A program made the position numbers and the translations under genes. Under the pieces are notes generated by a model, which made no database searches, was not told the DNA's origin, and was given only the letters and a program-made list of their open reading frames with translations. Of a DNA stretch of 59,408 bases, positions 51,800-59,408 are shown piece after piece; positions within the stretch are counted from its first letter, which is position 1, and every line of letters begins with the position of its first letter. The DNA lies in the NCBI GenBank assembly GCA_038210495.1, contig JBBQWR010000038.1, positions 1 through 59,408 on the forward strand, in the 5' to 3' direction. The DNA is from JBBQWR01 sp038210495. Its GTDB lineage: Bacteria > Planctomycetota > Planctomycetia > Pirellulales > DATAWG01.

Positions 51800-53200
51800 T
51801 CACATATTCGTCAAATCGTCCACGCCCCCCGGACCGATCAAGCGATCCAGGGCCGCCGATAACTCCGCGGCGCGATCGGTGTTCTCGGCATAGACCCGGC
51901 AGATGCGGTGCGTCACCGGCAAGCGGCGAAACAATTGGTCGTCCGTCAAGGGGCGCGGCTGGCCCCGCGCCGGGTCGAACAGAAAATTCTGCCCCGCCGC
52001 CGGGCCGCGCGTGTGCGGCCGATACACATGCCGGGCCAAGTCGATCATCAGCGGCAGATCGCGAAGCTCGCTGGGCAGCAGTCCTCGCAGCGCCTGCTCC
52101 ACAAACTGCTTTTGACTGAACAGACTGGCCGATTCCGCGTCGTCGGCGCCGTACACCAAGTTTCGCTGGCAGACCATCGTCCAGCGAATCTTCCGGGCTA
52201 AAAAATCTCGCCAAGCCGGCCCCAGCGCCCGCTTTCGTGGGTCGTCGCTAGCCGACCAATTGGCCACATCCACCAGCAACGACCATTCCGTGAACCGCCG
52301 GTATTGATCCAAGTGATCGAGCGGGTTGCCGGGAAAGAGCAGATCGCGGCTTTCGACGAACAGGCCGCCGAGCGTTAGGTCGATCGCCCGGACCGTGCGG
52401 TGGAAATAAACGGTCCGAAATAGCTCGGCCCGGACCCCCATGAACCGCACGAGCGCATCGACGCCGCGACTGTGAATCGTGAGACCACTGGGACTAAAAA
52501 AACTGTATCGCAGCAGCCGGTCGAGATCGAACGCCCGCGCGTTGTAGCCCGACATATAGGCGTCGCGGAGGACGAAATCCATGTTATCGACCGTGTAGAT
52601 GCCGCTGAACAAACTGCGGAGCATGAGCAGCCAGCGAGGCGCGGCAGCCGTGTCCTCCGCCTTGGGCCGCGTCATTAAGAGCGCGATTTGGGCTGGGTCG
52701 AGTGTTTCATGCGGTTCGAGGGCGCCGTTGGGATTTCGCCGCACGCCGCGAATCAAATCGGCCAGATCGCCCAGCACGATTGCACTGCCCAGCGTCTCGT
52801 GGGTCTGGGCAAAGCGCGATAAATAGTGCTCGTCGAAAAAGTGGCCGAACGGCCCGTGACCGACGTCGTGCAAGAGTCCCGTCAGCCGCATCAGGGACTC
52901 GACGTACCCACGGCTGGGAACGTCTGGGCACACTTCGTGCAGGCTGTCGTACAGGGCCGCCACGGCGCGGCTGGCCAAGTGCATCACTCCCAGGACATGC
53001 TGGAAGCGGGTGTGCTCGGCCGTGGGGAACACCCACCACGCGGTCTGAAGCTGATGGATCTGTCGCATCCGCTGGACCCACGGATGGTCGATGATCTGCC
53101 GCTCGGCGATCTCGCCCGGCGGAAACCCACCGCCGGAACTAAAGGCGATGTATCCGTGAATCGGGTCGTAACTCAAACTGTCCGCGCGAAAATCGGGCAT
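51800..53200 (-). CDS. HD-domain phosphohydrolase (dNTPase/SAMHD1-like)
   Basis: 466 residues from the ATG at 53200. The start DPIHGYIAF, RMRQIHQLQTAWWVFPTAEH and TRFQHVLGVMHLA match dGTPase/SAMHD1-like HD hydrolases. Metal ligands are H68, the H111-D112 pair in GLLHDVGHGPFGH, and a distal Asp (VDNMDFVLRDAYMSG). It probably hydrolyses dNTPs or similar nucleotides. It converges on the EF-hand gene. A start four residues upstream (53212) is less likely. Confidence 0.9.
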   Translation of the reverse strand: MPDFRADSLSYDPIHGYIAFSSGGGFPPGEIAERQIIDHPWVQRMRQIHQLQTAWWVFPTAEHTRFQHVLGVMHLASRAVAALYDSLHEVCPDVPSRGYVESLMRLTGLLHDVGHGPFGHFFDEHYLSRFAQTHETLGSAIVLGDLADLIRGVRRNPNGALEPHETLDPAQIALLMTRPKAEDTAAAPRWLLMLRSLFSGIYTVDNMDFVLRDAYMSGYNARAFDLDRLLRYSFFSPSGLTIHSRGVDALVRFMGVRAELFRTVYFHRTVRAIDLTLGGLFVESRDLLFPGNPLDHLDQYRRFTEWSLLVDVANWSASDDPRKRALGPAWRDFLARKIRWTMVCQRNLVYGADDAESASLFSQKQFVEQALRGLLPSELRDLPLMIDLARHVYRPHTRGPAAGQNFLFDPARGQPRPLTDDQLFRRLPVTHRICRVYAENTDRAAELSAALDRLIGPGGVDDLTNM

Positions 53201-53564
53201 GGGAAAAACCAACAGACAAGTTAGCCAAAATCCAAGAAGGCGCCGGCGGCGTGTAATGAATTGCGGGGGAATCTTCGGCGCCAGTCGTCCACTTTACCAT
53301 TTTCGGGATCCCCGGTTCAGGCTACGGAATTTGCGGCGAGATTGACGGCGCCAGAGCCGCTAGCGTTTACCGCATTTATAAAGACTGCCATAAGAGTCCA
53401 CCGCTCGGTTTCCGATAGAAATAAATAGCCCAGGCTGGGATTCGACCTACGCGCGGTCGCAGTGGGAAACGATAGCAGGCGGCAACGCCAGCTGTTCGCC
53501 CCGACGCATTCGCGCAATCGCTCAGCCCGGCTAGCCGAACCGATCCGCCCCCAAGGAGTTTGCT
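53201..53564. other. Divergent gap
   Basis: About 360 bp between the HD hydrolase (leftward) and the large secreted protein (rightward). I see only an AAGGAG Shine-Dalgarno at its right end. No repeat, terminator or RNA gene is evident. Confidence 0.5.
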
Positions 53565-55658
53565 GTGAACTGTTCTCTGCGAACGGCCGTGTTGACCCTG
53601 AGTCTTTGTTACGCGGTCACGAGCGCGATAGCGCAGGCGGCGCCAAGAAGCGAGACTCTGCTGCCCGACACGACCACGGCCTACGTCTCCGTCGCCGACC
53701 TAGGCGTTCTCCGAGCTAGTTTCAACCAAACGCAGTGGGGCCAATTGGTTCACGACCCAGCGATGCAGTCGTTCGTCGATGATTTCCGGCATCAGCTTCA
53801 GCAAAAGGGTATGCGGCAACTGGAGGACCTCGGACTCAGTTGGCCCGAGCTCGAAGGGGTGCCGGGCGGTGAAATCAGCGTCGCGCTGGTGCATCCCGAA
53901 AAAGGTCGGATGGCGGCCGTCGTGCTAGTCGACGTGACGGGCCATCGCGATCGAGCCGTCGCGCTGATCGAGAAAATCGGCGTCAACCTGAACAAACGAG
54001 GCGCCCAGCGGCTCAGGGACGCGAGCCAAGGCGCGATCGTCTATGACCTACCGGCCGAAGATGGCAAGCGCGCGAATCGTCAGGCTGCGTGTTTTCTGAA
54101 AGACGATCTGTTGATCGTGACCGACGACCTGGGCGTGCTACGAAAAATCGTCGCCGCCCAAGCCGGCGCCGCCGAAGCCACGGATCGAGCCGGCTCGCTC
54201 GCCCACCTCAAGTCGTTCAGCGAGATCATGGCCCGTTGCGACAAATCGGCCGGCGGAGTTTCGCCGCAGGTGCGCTGGTTCGTCGAGCCATTTGGCTACG
54301 CCGACATGATCCGCGAAACGACCCTCAAGAAAAAACGGGTCGGCATCGATTTGGTGCAGGCTCTGCGCAGTCAAGGCTTCGCGGCCATTCAAGGTCTGGG
54401 CGGATATATCAATTTCGGCGCCGATCAATGCGACCTCGTGCATCGCACGATGGTCTACGCCCCACCGGTCATAGGCCACGAAGAGACGAAGGAAAAATAC
54501 GAGCTCGCCGCGCGAATGCTAAAATTTCCGGTCGCGGGCGACCTCGAACCGCAAAATTGGGTCCCCAAGCAAGTCGCCACCTATAACTCGTTCAACTGGG
54601 ACATTAAATCGGCCTTCGCCTCGATCGGCCCGCTCGTCGACGAGGTCATGGCCGAAAAGGGCGTCTTTCACGATGTTCTCGATAGCCTGAAAAACGATCC
54701 GCAAGGACCCAAGGTCGACATCGAAAAAGATCTCGTCGGCAATCTCGGCAGCCGTGTGACCGTGATCACCGACTACGAACTACCCATCGGTCCCAAGAGC
54801 GAGCATCTGCTGGTCGGCATCGAAACGACCAACGAGACAATGGTCGCCGAAACGATCGCCAAGACGATGAAGGGAGACGCCCGACGCCGCGAATTCGAGG
54901 GGCACGTGATTTGGGAAATCGTCGATGAAGAGAGCGCCGTGCCGGAGCTGAAAATCGAAAACCCGGAAGGGGGCGACATTGCCCACGCCGATCGGGAAGA
55001 CGACAAGGCCGAGAGCAAGAAGCCGCACGAAGGCCATCTGATGCAAAACGCGGCCGTGACCGTCGCCTTCGGACACCTGTTCGTTTCGTCGAATCTCGGC
55101 TTTTTGCAAAACATCCTGCACCAAGCCGGCTCAGCCGAGAGTTTGGCGTCGGCGCCCGACTACCGGTACGTGGCCAAGCAGATGAAGGCTTTCGGCGGCG
55201 AGGAAATCAGCTTCCGCATGTTCTCTCGCACCGATTTGGAATACCGGCCGACCTACGAACTGATCCGCACGGGCCAAATGCCCAAGTCGGAAACGATCCT
55301 CGGCCAGATCCTCAACGGCCTGTTGGGTGACGGCAAGGAAGGCGTCGTGCGCAAGCAAAAAATCGACGGCACGAAGTTGCCGGAATTCGGCGCCGTGAGC
55401 CACTACTTCGGCCCGGCAGGCACATTCTGCTCGAGCGAGCGGAACGGCTGGTTCATCTTGGGCTTCATGATCGACAAAGCCCGACTGGGCGCCGAGGGCG
55501 CGAAAGACATCGTCGAAGAGACCAAGCCGCTCGGCGGCAAGGGAGCGACGTCGATCGAAGCGGCGCCCACCAAGGAAGCTCCCATCAAACCGTCGGCCTC
55601 GATCTCGGCGCCTTCCGCCGTCACAGCTAAAAAGCTTGGCGGAACGACGAAGAAGTGA
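53565..55658 (+). CDS. Large secreted hypothetical protein (DUF3352-like layout)
   Basis: 697 residues from a GTG at 53565 with AAGGAG 9 bases upstream. A signal peptide (about 1-25) is followed by PDTTTAYVSVADLGVLRASF and DLGLSWPELEGVPGGEISVAL, the layout of planctomycete exported proteins annotated as DUF3352-like. Several repeats of the beta-rich unit seem present (DDLLIVTDDLGVLRKIVAA, HLFVSSNLGFLQNIL). No catalytic motif is visible. The C-terminus is a low-complexity Pro/Ala/Ser/Lys tail. The role is unknown. Confidence 0.7.
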   Translation: MNCSLRTAVLTLSLCYAVTSAIAQAAPRSETLLPDTTTAYVSVADLGVLRASFNQTQWGQLVHDPAMQSFVDDFRHQLQQKGMRQLEDLGLSWPELEGVPGGEISVALVHPEKGRMAAVVLVDVTGHRDRAVALIEKIGVNLNKRGAQRLRDASQGAIVYDLPAEDGKRANRQAACFLKDDLLIVTDDLGVLRKIVAAQAGAAEATDRAGSLAHLKSFSEIMARCDKSAGGVSPQVRWFVEPFGYADMIRETTLKKKRVGIDLVQALRSQGFAAIQGLGGYINFGADQCDLVHRTMVYAPPVIGHEETKEKYELAARMLKFPVAGDLEPQNWVPKQVATYNSFNWDIKSAFASIGPLVDEVMAEKGVFHDVLDSLKNDPQGPKVDIEKDLVGNLGSRVTVITDYELPIGPKSEHLLVGIETTNETMVAETIAKTMKGDARRREFEGHVIWEIVDEESAVPELKIENPEGGDIAHADREDDKAESKKPHEGHLMQNAAVTVAFGHLFVSSNLGFLQNILHQAGSAESLASAPDYRYVAKQMKAFGGEEISFRMFSRTDLEYRPTYELIRTGQMPKSETILGQILNGLLGDGKEGVVRKQKIDGTKLPEFGAVSHYFGPAGTFCSSERNGWFILGFMIDKARLGAEGAKDIVEETKPLGGKGATSIEAAPTKEAPIKPSASISAPSAVTAKKLGGTTKK

Positions 55659-55659
55659 G

Positions 55660-55830
55660 GAAACAAAGGGGTCAAGCCTCTTTTTTAAGGCGTGCTCCAG
55701 CCATTTCCGCTCCTTGCGACTCATCGAAATTGTCTCCCTATTCGTCTCCTTTAGGAAACGATCTTAGGGGACATTTCTATTGGTCGCTTATGGGGTCACT
55801 TCTAATGGCGCAAGCCACGATTTTTGCCCG
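55660..55830. repeat. GGGGTCA/GGGGACA-bearing intergenic stretch
   Basis: GGGGTCAAGCCTC, GGGGACATTTCTATTGGTCG and GGGGTCACTTCTAATGG occur within about 150 bp. Similar GGGGTCA-led motifs flank REP-associated tyrosine transposase genes in other bacteria. No transposase frame is present, so this could be a remnant only. Confidence 0.3.
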
Positions 55831-55933
55831 CGCTGCTACCGGGCAGGGGACAAGCGGTTTAGAATGGCAGGCCAGCCAATTCATGGCCGCAATTTGTTAC
55901 CGTGACGACCGCTCGATTCGGAATTGATCTGAC

Positions 55934-56473
55934 GTGAAGCAACTGCTGACGACCGAGCAGCTCGACGAAGGGGTCACTCGGTTGGCCGCCGAAATTCGCG
56001 AGTTCTACGCCCAGAAACCGCTCACAATGGTGGCCGTCCTCAACGGCAGCATCGTGCTATTGGCCGACTTGATCCGCCGGGTCGATCTGCCGCTGAAAAT
56101 CGGGCTCGTGCAAGCCAGCAGCTATCGCGGCGCCGCCACGGAACCGGGCGATTTGCAGATCGAAATGGCGATGGTCCCCGTCCTCCGCGGCCGGCATGTG
56201 CTGCTGGTCGACGACATCTTCGACACGGGCAATACGCTTTCGGCGCTGTTGGCCGAGTTCCGGGCATTGAAACCCGCGAGCGTTCGATCCCTCGTGCTGC
56301 TCCGCAAGCATGGGCGGCGGACCGTGGCGATCGAGCCGGATCACGTGGGTTTCGAGATTCCCAACGAGTTCGTTGTCGGGTACGGACTCGACTATTGCGA
56401 TGCCTATCGCAATCTGCCGTTCGTCGCCGTGCTGGAGCCGAGCGAAGATGGCTCAATCCCGCTGCCCTCATGA
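55934..56473 (+). CDS. hpt: Hypoxanthine phosphoribosyltransferase-type PRTase
   Basis: 179 residues from a GTG at 55934. The type I PRTase motifs are present: LNGS (36-39), SSYRGA, the PRPP loop VLLVDDIFDTGNTL (89-102) and VVGYGLDY (147-154). It converts hypoxanthine or guanine plus PRPP to IMP or GMP in purine salvage. Its stop overlaps the ATP-grasp start by four bases (ATGA), an unusual partner for a salvage enzyme, so a role in the downstream pathway is possible. Confidence 0.9.
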   Translation: MKQLLTTEQLDEGVTRLAAEIREFYAQKPLTMVAVLNGSIVLLADLIRRVDLPLKIGLVQASSYRGAATEPGDLQIEMAMVPVLRGRHVLLVDDIFDTGNTLSALLAEFRALKPASVRSLVLLRKHGRRTVAIEPDHVGFEIPNEFVVGYGLDYCDAYRNLPFVAVLEPSEDGSIPLPS

Positions 56474-57810
56474 GCGCCGGTCCCCGCACGGTTGCCTACT
56501 TCGCCCGCGGCATCGACGGCTTTTATCTGTTCGAGGAAAATTCGATTCGCGGCATTGCCCTGGTTCGCGATGACACGCCCGAGGCGGCTTGGGCCGAGCA
56601 ATTTCTGCCCGCGGATGAGTGTTTGCGTTATCGCGTCGGCACGACCAATGATCCGATCTATCCGACCACCGAAGAAATTCTCCGTGGCGGAAATTTGGCT
56701 GAGCTGCTGGCCGCCCGGGGCATTCGCGATCTATTGCTCAGCAGCGCCATGTCGCCGGCGATACAACAATGGAGCGTGGACCACGGCATTCGATTATGGG
56801 CAGCCGATTACGAGCATCAGATTCGACTGGAGAATAAACTCTGGTTCGATCAATTTCTGAAGCGACACGCGATTCCGCATCCAAGCGGCTTTGTCGTCAC
56901 GATCGGCGAACCGCCGCGCCCGGCGGAGGGCTGGGTTTTGGACCGGTCCATCGTGGTCCAGCGAGCCGAGTCGCTCGGCGGCGAGGGAACGTACTTTTTG
57001 CCGTCGCTCGATGCACTGACCGGCTGGGCGATCGCCGAAAACATTCCGACCGGCGAGTGCTGCCTCGTAAGAGAAAGAATCGACGGCCACGCCTTTGGGA
57101 TCACGCTACTGGTCGCGCCGCAGTTCATCAGTCTCTCGGCCATTCGTCAGCAATGCTATTATCCGTCCGACCGCAAAGCGACGCAGACGTTTGCTGGCAT
57201 TCAGTGGCTGCCGATGAATTCAATCGGTCCGGCGGTCGCTGGGCGTATTGAAGATGTCTTTTTGCGGCTCGGCCGACAGCTTCATAAAATGGGCTTTTTT
57301 GGACTGGCGAATTGCGATTTTCTGATTGGCGCCAACCAGCAGGTTCTCGTGATCGAGTGCAACCCGCGGATGTCGGCGGCCACGCCGCAACTGTTTCTCC
57401 ATCCGTCGCTCGGTGGCGAAACGTCCATTGCGAAAATGTTTTTACAAGGGTTCGAGAGATCAGGCACATTTGCCGAAGTGCCCCGTGAGGCCGGTCTTCC
57501 CACGACGGACTTCGCCGGCGCCACGCTTGATGTCGTTCCCTCGACAGCGGAACCTTCCCCGGCCGTGCTGCGCGACTTTCCTAGCGGAACGTACCGACTG
57601 ACGAGTACCCGATTTGAGTACATTCGACCAGAAGTCCGCTGGGCCAAGGGGGTCGACGAATTCTGCCTATTCAGCTTCGCCACAGCCGGCCAATCGATCG
57701 CCGCGGGCACGACGCTGGCGACGATCCTCGCAAATTTCCGCCTGTACGACGCCGGCGGCACGTTAAGCACCGAAGGTCAACAGTTGTTGAACCACATTCG
57801 ATTCGACTAA
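56470..57810 (+). CDS. ATP-grasp ligase of unknown substrate
   Basis: 446 residues. The ATP-grasp domain spans about 125-330: ENKLWFDQFLKRHAIPHP, the Gly-rich loop RAESLGGEGTYF, and ECNPRMSAATPQ, where E and N bind magnesium. The first 120 residues form a pre-grasp domain (TTEEILRGGNLAELLAARGI). ATP-grasp enzymes activate a carboxylate as acyl phosphate and join it to an amine or thiol. The C-terminal 100 residues are not assigned. It is coupled to hpt by ATGA and lies 84 bp before a PLP decarboxylase. Confidence 0.82.
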   Translation: MSAGPRTVAYFARGIDGFYLFEENSIRGIALVRDDTPEAAWAEQFLPADECLRYRVGTTNDPIYPTTEEILRGGNLAELLAARGIRDLLLSSAMSPAIQQWSVDHGIRLWAADYEHQIRLENKLWFDQFLKRHAIPHPSGFVVTIGEPPRPAEGWVLDRSIVVQRAESLGGEGTYFLPSLDALTGWAIAENIPTGECCLVRERIDGHAFGITLLVAPQFISLSAIRQQCYYPSDRKATQTFAGIQWLPMNSIGPAVAGRIEDVFLRLGRQLHKMGFFGLANCDFLIGANQQVLVIECNPRMSAATPQLFLHPSLGGETSIAKMFLQGFERSGTFAEVPREAGLPTTDFAGATLDVVPSTAEPSPAVLRDFPSGTYRLTSTRFEYIRPEVRWAKGVDEFCLFSFATAGQSIAAGTTLATILANFRLYDAGGTLSTEGQQLLNHIRFD

Positions 57811-57894
57811 AACATCTCTATTCGCCGGCCCGATAATCGCGGCTTCCGCCGCGCGTATCCTACGCTCCAAACTTCACGCTCCACGCCTCTTCCC

Positions 57895-59223
57895 ATGTTC
57901 GTCGAAAATTTCGCTCACAAGCGCCGTCAAATCGAGCGCATTCTCGCCGAACCGCCTGCCGCGCTGCCGGCGACATTCAACCATGTCGTCCGTCGGGTGC
58001 TTGAGCGCCGCGAGGAACTACTCGCTTGTGCCACGCGGCACGCCTCGCCGTTTTATATGTTCGATCGATCGTCGCTTGACAAGGCGCTCGCGGACTTTCG
58101 CACGGCATTCGATCGCCACGTGCCGAGGCATCGGGCGTTTTTTGCGGTGAAGACGAACCACTATCCGGCGGTCGTCGCCGCGGCGGTCAGCGCGGGGTTT
58201 GGCCTGGACGTTTCCAGCGGGAGAGAATTGCGACAAGCGCTCGCCACCGGCGCCGAGCGAATTCTGTTCAGCGGCCCGGCCAAAAGCGCGGACGATCTCG
58301 ATCTGGCCGTCCGTCACGCCGATCGTGTCACGGTGAACCTCGACAGCTTTCGCGAGATGCGGCTGTTGAGCCAGGTTGCGATCGGTCTTGGAAAGATGGC
58401 GCCAGCGGGCGTGCGGATCAACACCGCCGAGCATGGCGTCTGGTCGAAATTTGGCATCCCGCTCGGCGAACTGGCATCGCTATGGCGTGAGGCCCAGCGA
58501 CTCGGCGGCATCGACATGCAAGGCATCCAGTCGCATTCGAGTTGGTCGCACGACGCCGGGCCGTATGTCGCGATCATCGACCGAGTAGCCGATTATTTGC
58601 GCGACCAGTTCACACCGGCCGAGCGACAGGCCGTGCGATACTTCGATTTCGGCGGGGGCTATCGTCCGCACCAGTTGGAAGGACGCAATCCGACCGGCTT
58701 GCCGCTGGGCGAGCTAATCAAGGTCGCCGACGACCATTTTGGCGAGCAGAGCCGTTTCGCATCGCCCTATTATGCGTACGATTCCGTGCCGCTGGAGGAG
58801 TACACCCGGGGAATCGGCGCGGCGGCGACAGAGCGACTGGCGCCGCTCGTGAACTGCGAACTTTTCTCCGAACCGGGCCGAATCGTCGCCACGATGGCCA
58901 TGCATCTGGTGCTGCGAGTGGTCGACAAGAAGCAGCCGGGTCTGGTGATCGTCGACGGCGGGATTCACATGGTCGGTTGGGAGCGGTATCTCCACGTGTA
59001 CGCCCCGATCGTGAATTTGACTCGCCCGGCTCTGAGCGAGATTCCGGTCGCGATTTGCGGCTCGCTTTGCGACCCGGAAGACCTGTTCGGTCAATCGTGC
59101 TTCGCCGAGTCTATCGAGGAGGGAGACCTGTTGCTGATTCCGTTCCAGGGCGCCTATACATACGTCACGGCGCAAAGCTTCATCCGCGACGTGCCGCCCG
59201 TGTATCCGCTGGCGGCCGAATGA
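57895..59223 (+). CDS. Fold III PLP-dependent decarboxylase (diaminopimelate/ornithine type)
   Basis: 442 residues. AVKTNHYP (84-91) has the PLP lysine K86. DFGGGY (251-256) is the phosphate-binding glycine loop, EPGR (326-329) contacts PLP, and SLCDPEDLF (390-398) has the catalytic Cys 392. The family includes LysA and the decarboxylases of siderophore and aminoglycoside pathways. The usual HxHxGS substrate segment reads IQSHSSWSHD, and the first 50 residues are extra, so this is probably not the housekeeping LysA. The ATP-grasp partner suggests a small-molecule pathway. Confidence 0.82.
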   Translation: MFVENFAHKRRQIERILAEPPAALPATFNHVVRRVLERREELLACATRHASPFYMFDRSSLDKALADFRTAFDRHVPRHRAFFAVKTNHYPAVVAAAVSAGFGLDVSSGRELRQALATGAERILFSGPAKSADDLDLAVRHADRVTVNLDSFREMRLLSQVAIGLGKMAPAGVRINTAEHGVWSKFGIPLGELASLWREAQRLGGIDMQGIQSHSSWSHDAGPYVAIIDRVADYLRDQFTPAERQAVRYFDFGGGYRPHQLEGRNPTGLPLGELIKVADDHFGEQSRFASPYYAYDSVPLEEYTRGIGAAATERLAPLVNCELFSEPGRIVATMAMHLVLRVVDKKQPGLVIVDGGIHMVGWERYLHVYAPIVNLTRPALSEIPVAICGSLCDPEDLFGQSCFAESIEEGDLLLIPFQGAYTYVTAQSFIRDVPPVYPLAAE

Positions 59224-59248
59224 GCAGGACAAAATTGCCAGGATGCGC

Positions 59249-59269
59249 GGGTGCCCGGGGCTGGAGGCC
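59249..59269. repeat. Dispersed repeat R1, partial copy (inverted)
   Basis: On the minus strand it reads GCCTCCAGCCCCGGGCACCC, matching 2461-2480 at 19 of 20 bases. Only the right end of R1 is present. Confidence 0.5.
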
Positions 59270-59333
59270 TTGTAATTACCCACATCTTTTTTTCATGGCT
59301 CGATGACCACGGACGCCAAGGAGGAGTTTATCC

Positions 59334-59408
59334 ATGCCCCGCCAGATCGTGATCCAGCCGGGTTCGCCGTCGCCTTTGCGAAGCAGGAATCCACCCAGGC
59401 CGGCGAGT
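59334..59408 (+). CDS. Start of a further gene, cut by the window edge
   Basis: The ATG at 59334 has AAGGAGG 8 bases upstream, one of the best Shine-Dalgarno sites in the window. The first 25 codons are Pro, Arg and Ser rich. Too little is visible for a function. An ATG at 59303 in another frame is open to the end but lacks a ribosome-binding site. Confidence 0.5.
   Translation, partial: MPRQIVIQPGSPSPLRSRNPPRPAS

Noticed and set aside
53400..53470. A tRNA-like T-arm (GGGATTCGACC) in the gap before the large secreted protein
   Set aside because: No anticodon arm, D arm or acceptor stem could be fitted around it.

Overview
The window looks like a chromosome segment from a member of the Planctomycetota, probably near the Pirellulales. 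The evidence is the paralogue content: a DUF1549/DUF1553 protein with CxxCH motifs, a cytochrome c/WD40 protein, a secreted SUMF1-sialidase fusion, several SGNH hydrolases, an intradiol dioxygenase next to an EF-hand protein, and a TPR protein carrying two RNA-polymerase alpha-CTD domains. Base composition is GC-rich throughout. No 16S rRNA or other decisive phylogenetic marker is present, so this placement is an inference.

Layout. 1-1602: the 3' end of an ISAs1-type insertion sequence, a small gene apparently cut by it, and a MoxR ATPase. 1655-11618 (minus strand): an SGNH hydrolase, then a partial type VI secretion (T6SS) locus read leftward as tssA, tssB, tssC, a second tssC, tssE, tssF and a membrane-anchored protein whose C-terminal half resembles the anthrax edema factor/CyaA nucleotidyl cyclase toxins. 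12026-15980: a bacterial PH-domain protein, a degenerate GGDEF protein, a GAF-PAS-PilZ protein and a VOC protein. 16087-26130: an exopolysaccharide locus with a glycosyltransferase, flippase, polysaccharide deacetylase and two FemAB-like acyltransferases on the minus strand, facing a Wzz/GumC-like protein and an O-antigen ligase on the plus strand. 26295-34681: a response regulator, two planctomycete cytochrome-type proteins, citrate synthase and the TPR/alpha-CTD protein. 34765-47202: tRNA-Thr, a small ORF behind a structured leader, a run of secreted carbohydrate-related proteins (SUMF1-sialidase, Kelch, SGNH, CBM9/beta-propeller), another SGNH hydrolase, an alpha/beta hydrolase, a truncated esterase and tRNA-Arg. 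47664-59408: a partial tRNA-Arg copy, rpsA with a clear terminator, the dioxygenase/EF-hand pair, an HD phosphohydrolase, a large secreted protein, a three-gene PRTase/ATP-grasp/PLP-decarboxylase group and the start of one more gene.

Two themes stand out. First, the T6SS operon ends in a candidate cyclase-fold effector with no recognisable immunity gene beside it, which would fit a toxin that needs a eukaryotic cofactor. Second, the intergenic DNA is crowded with dispersed palindromic repeats of several families. Some copies run into coding sequence, where they supply stop codons or in-frame segments.

Limits: everything here was read by eye from the sequence and from remembered family motifs. 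No database search or structure prediction was run.
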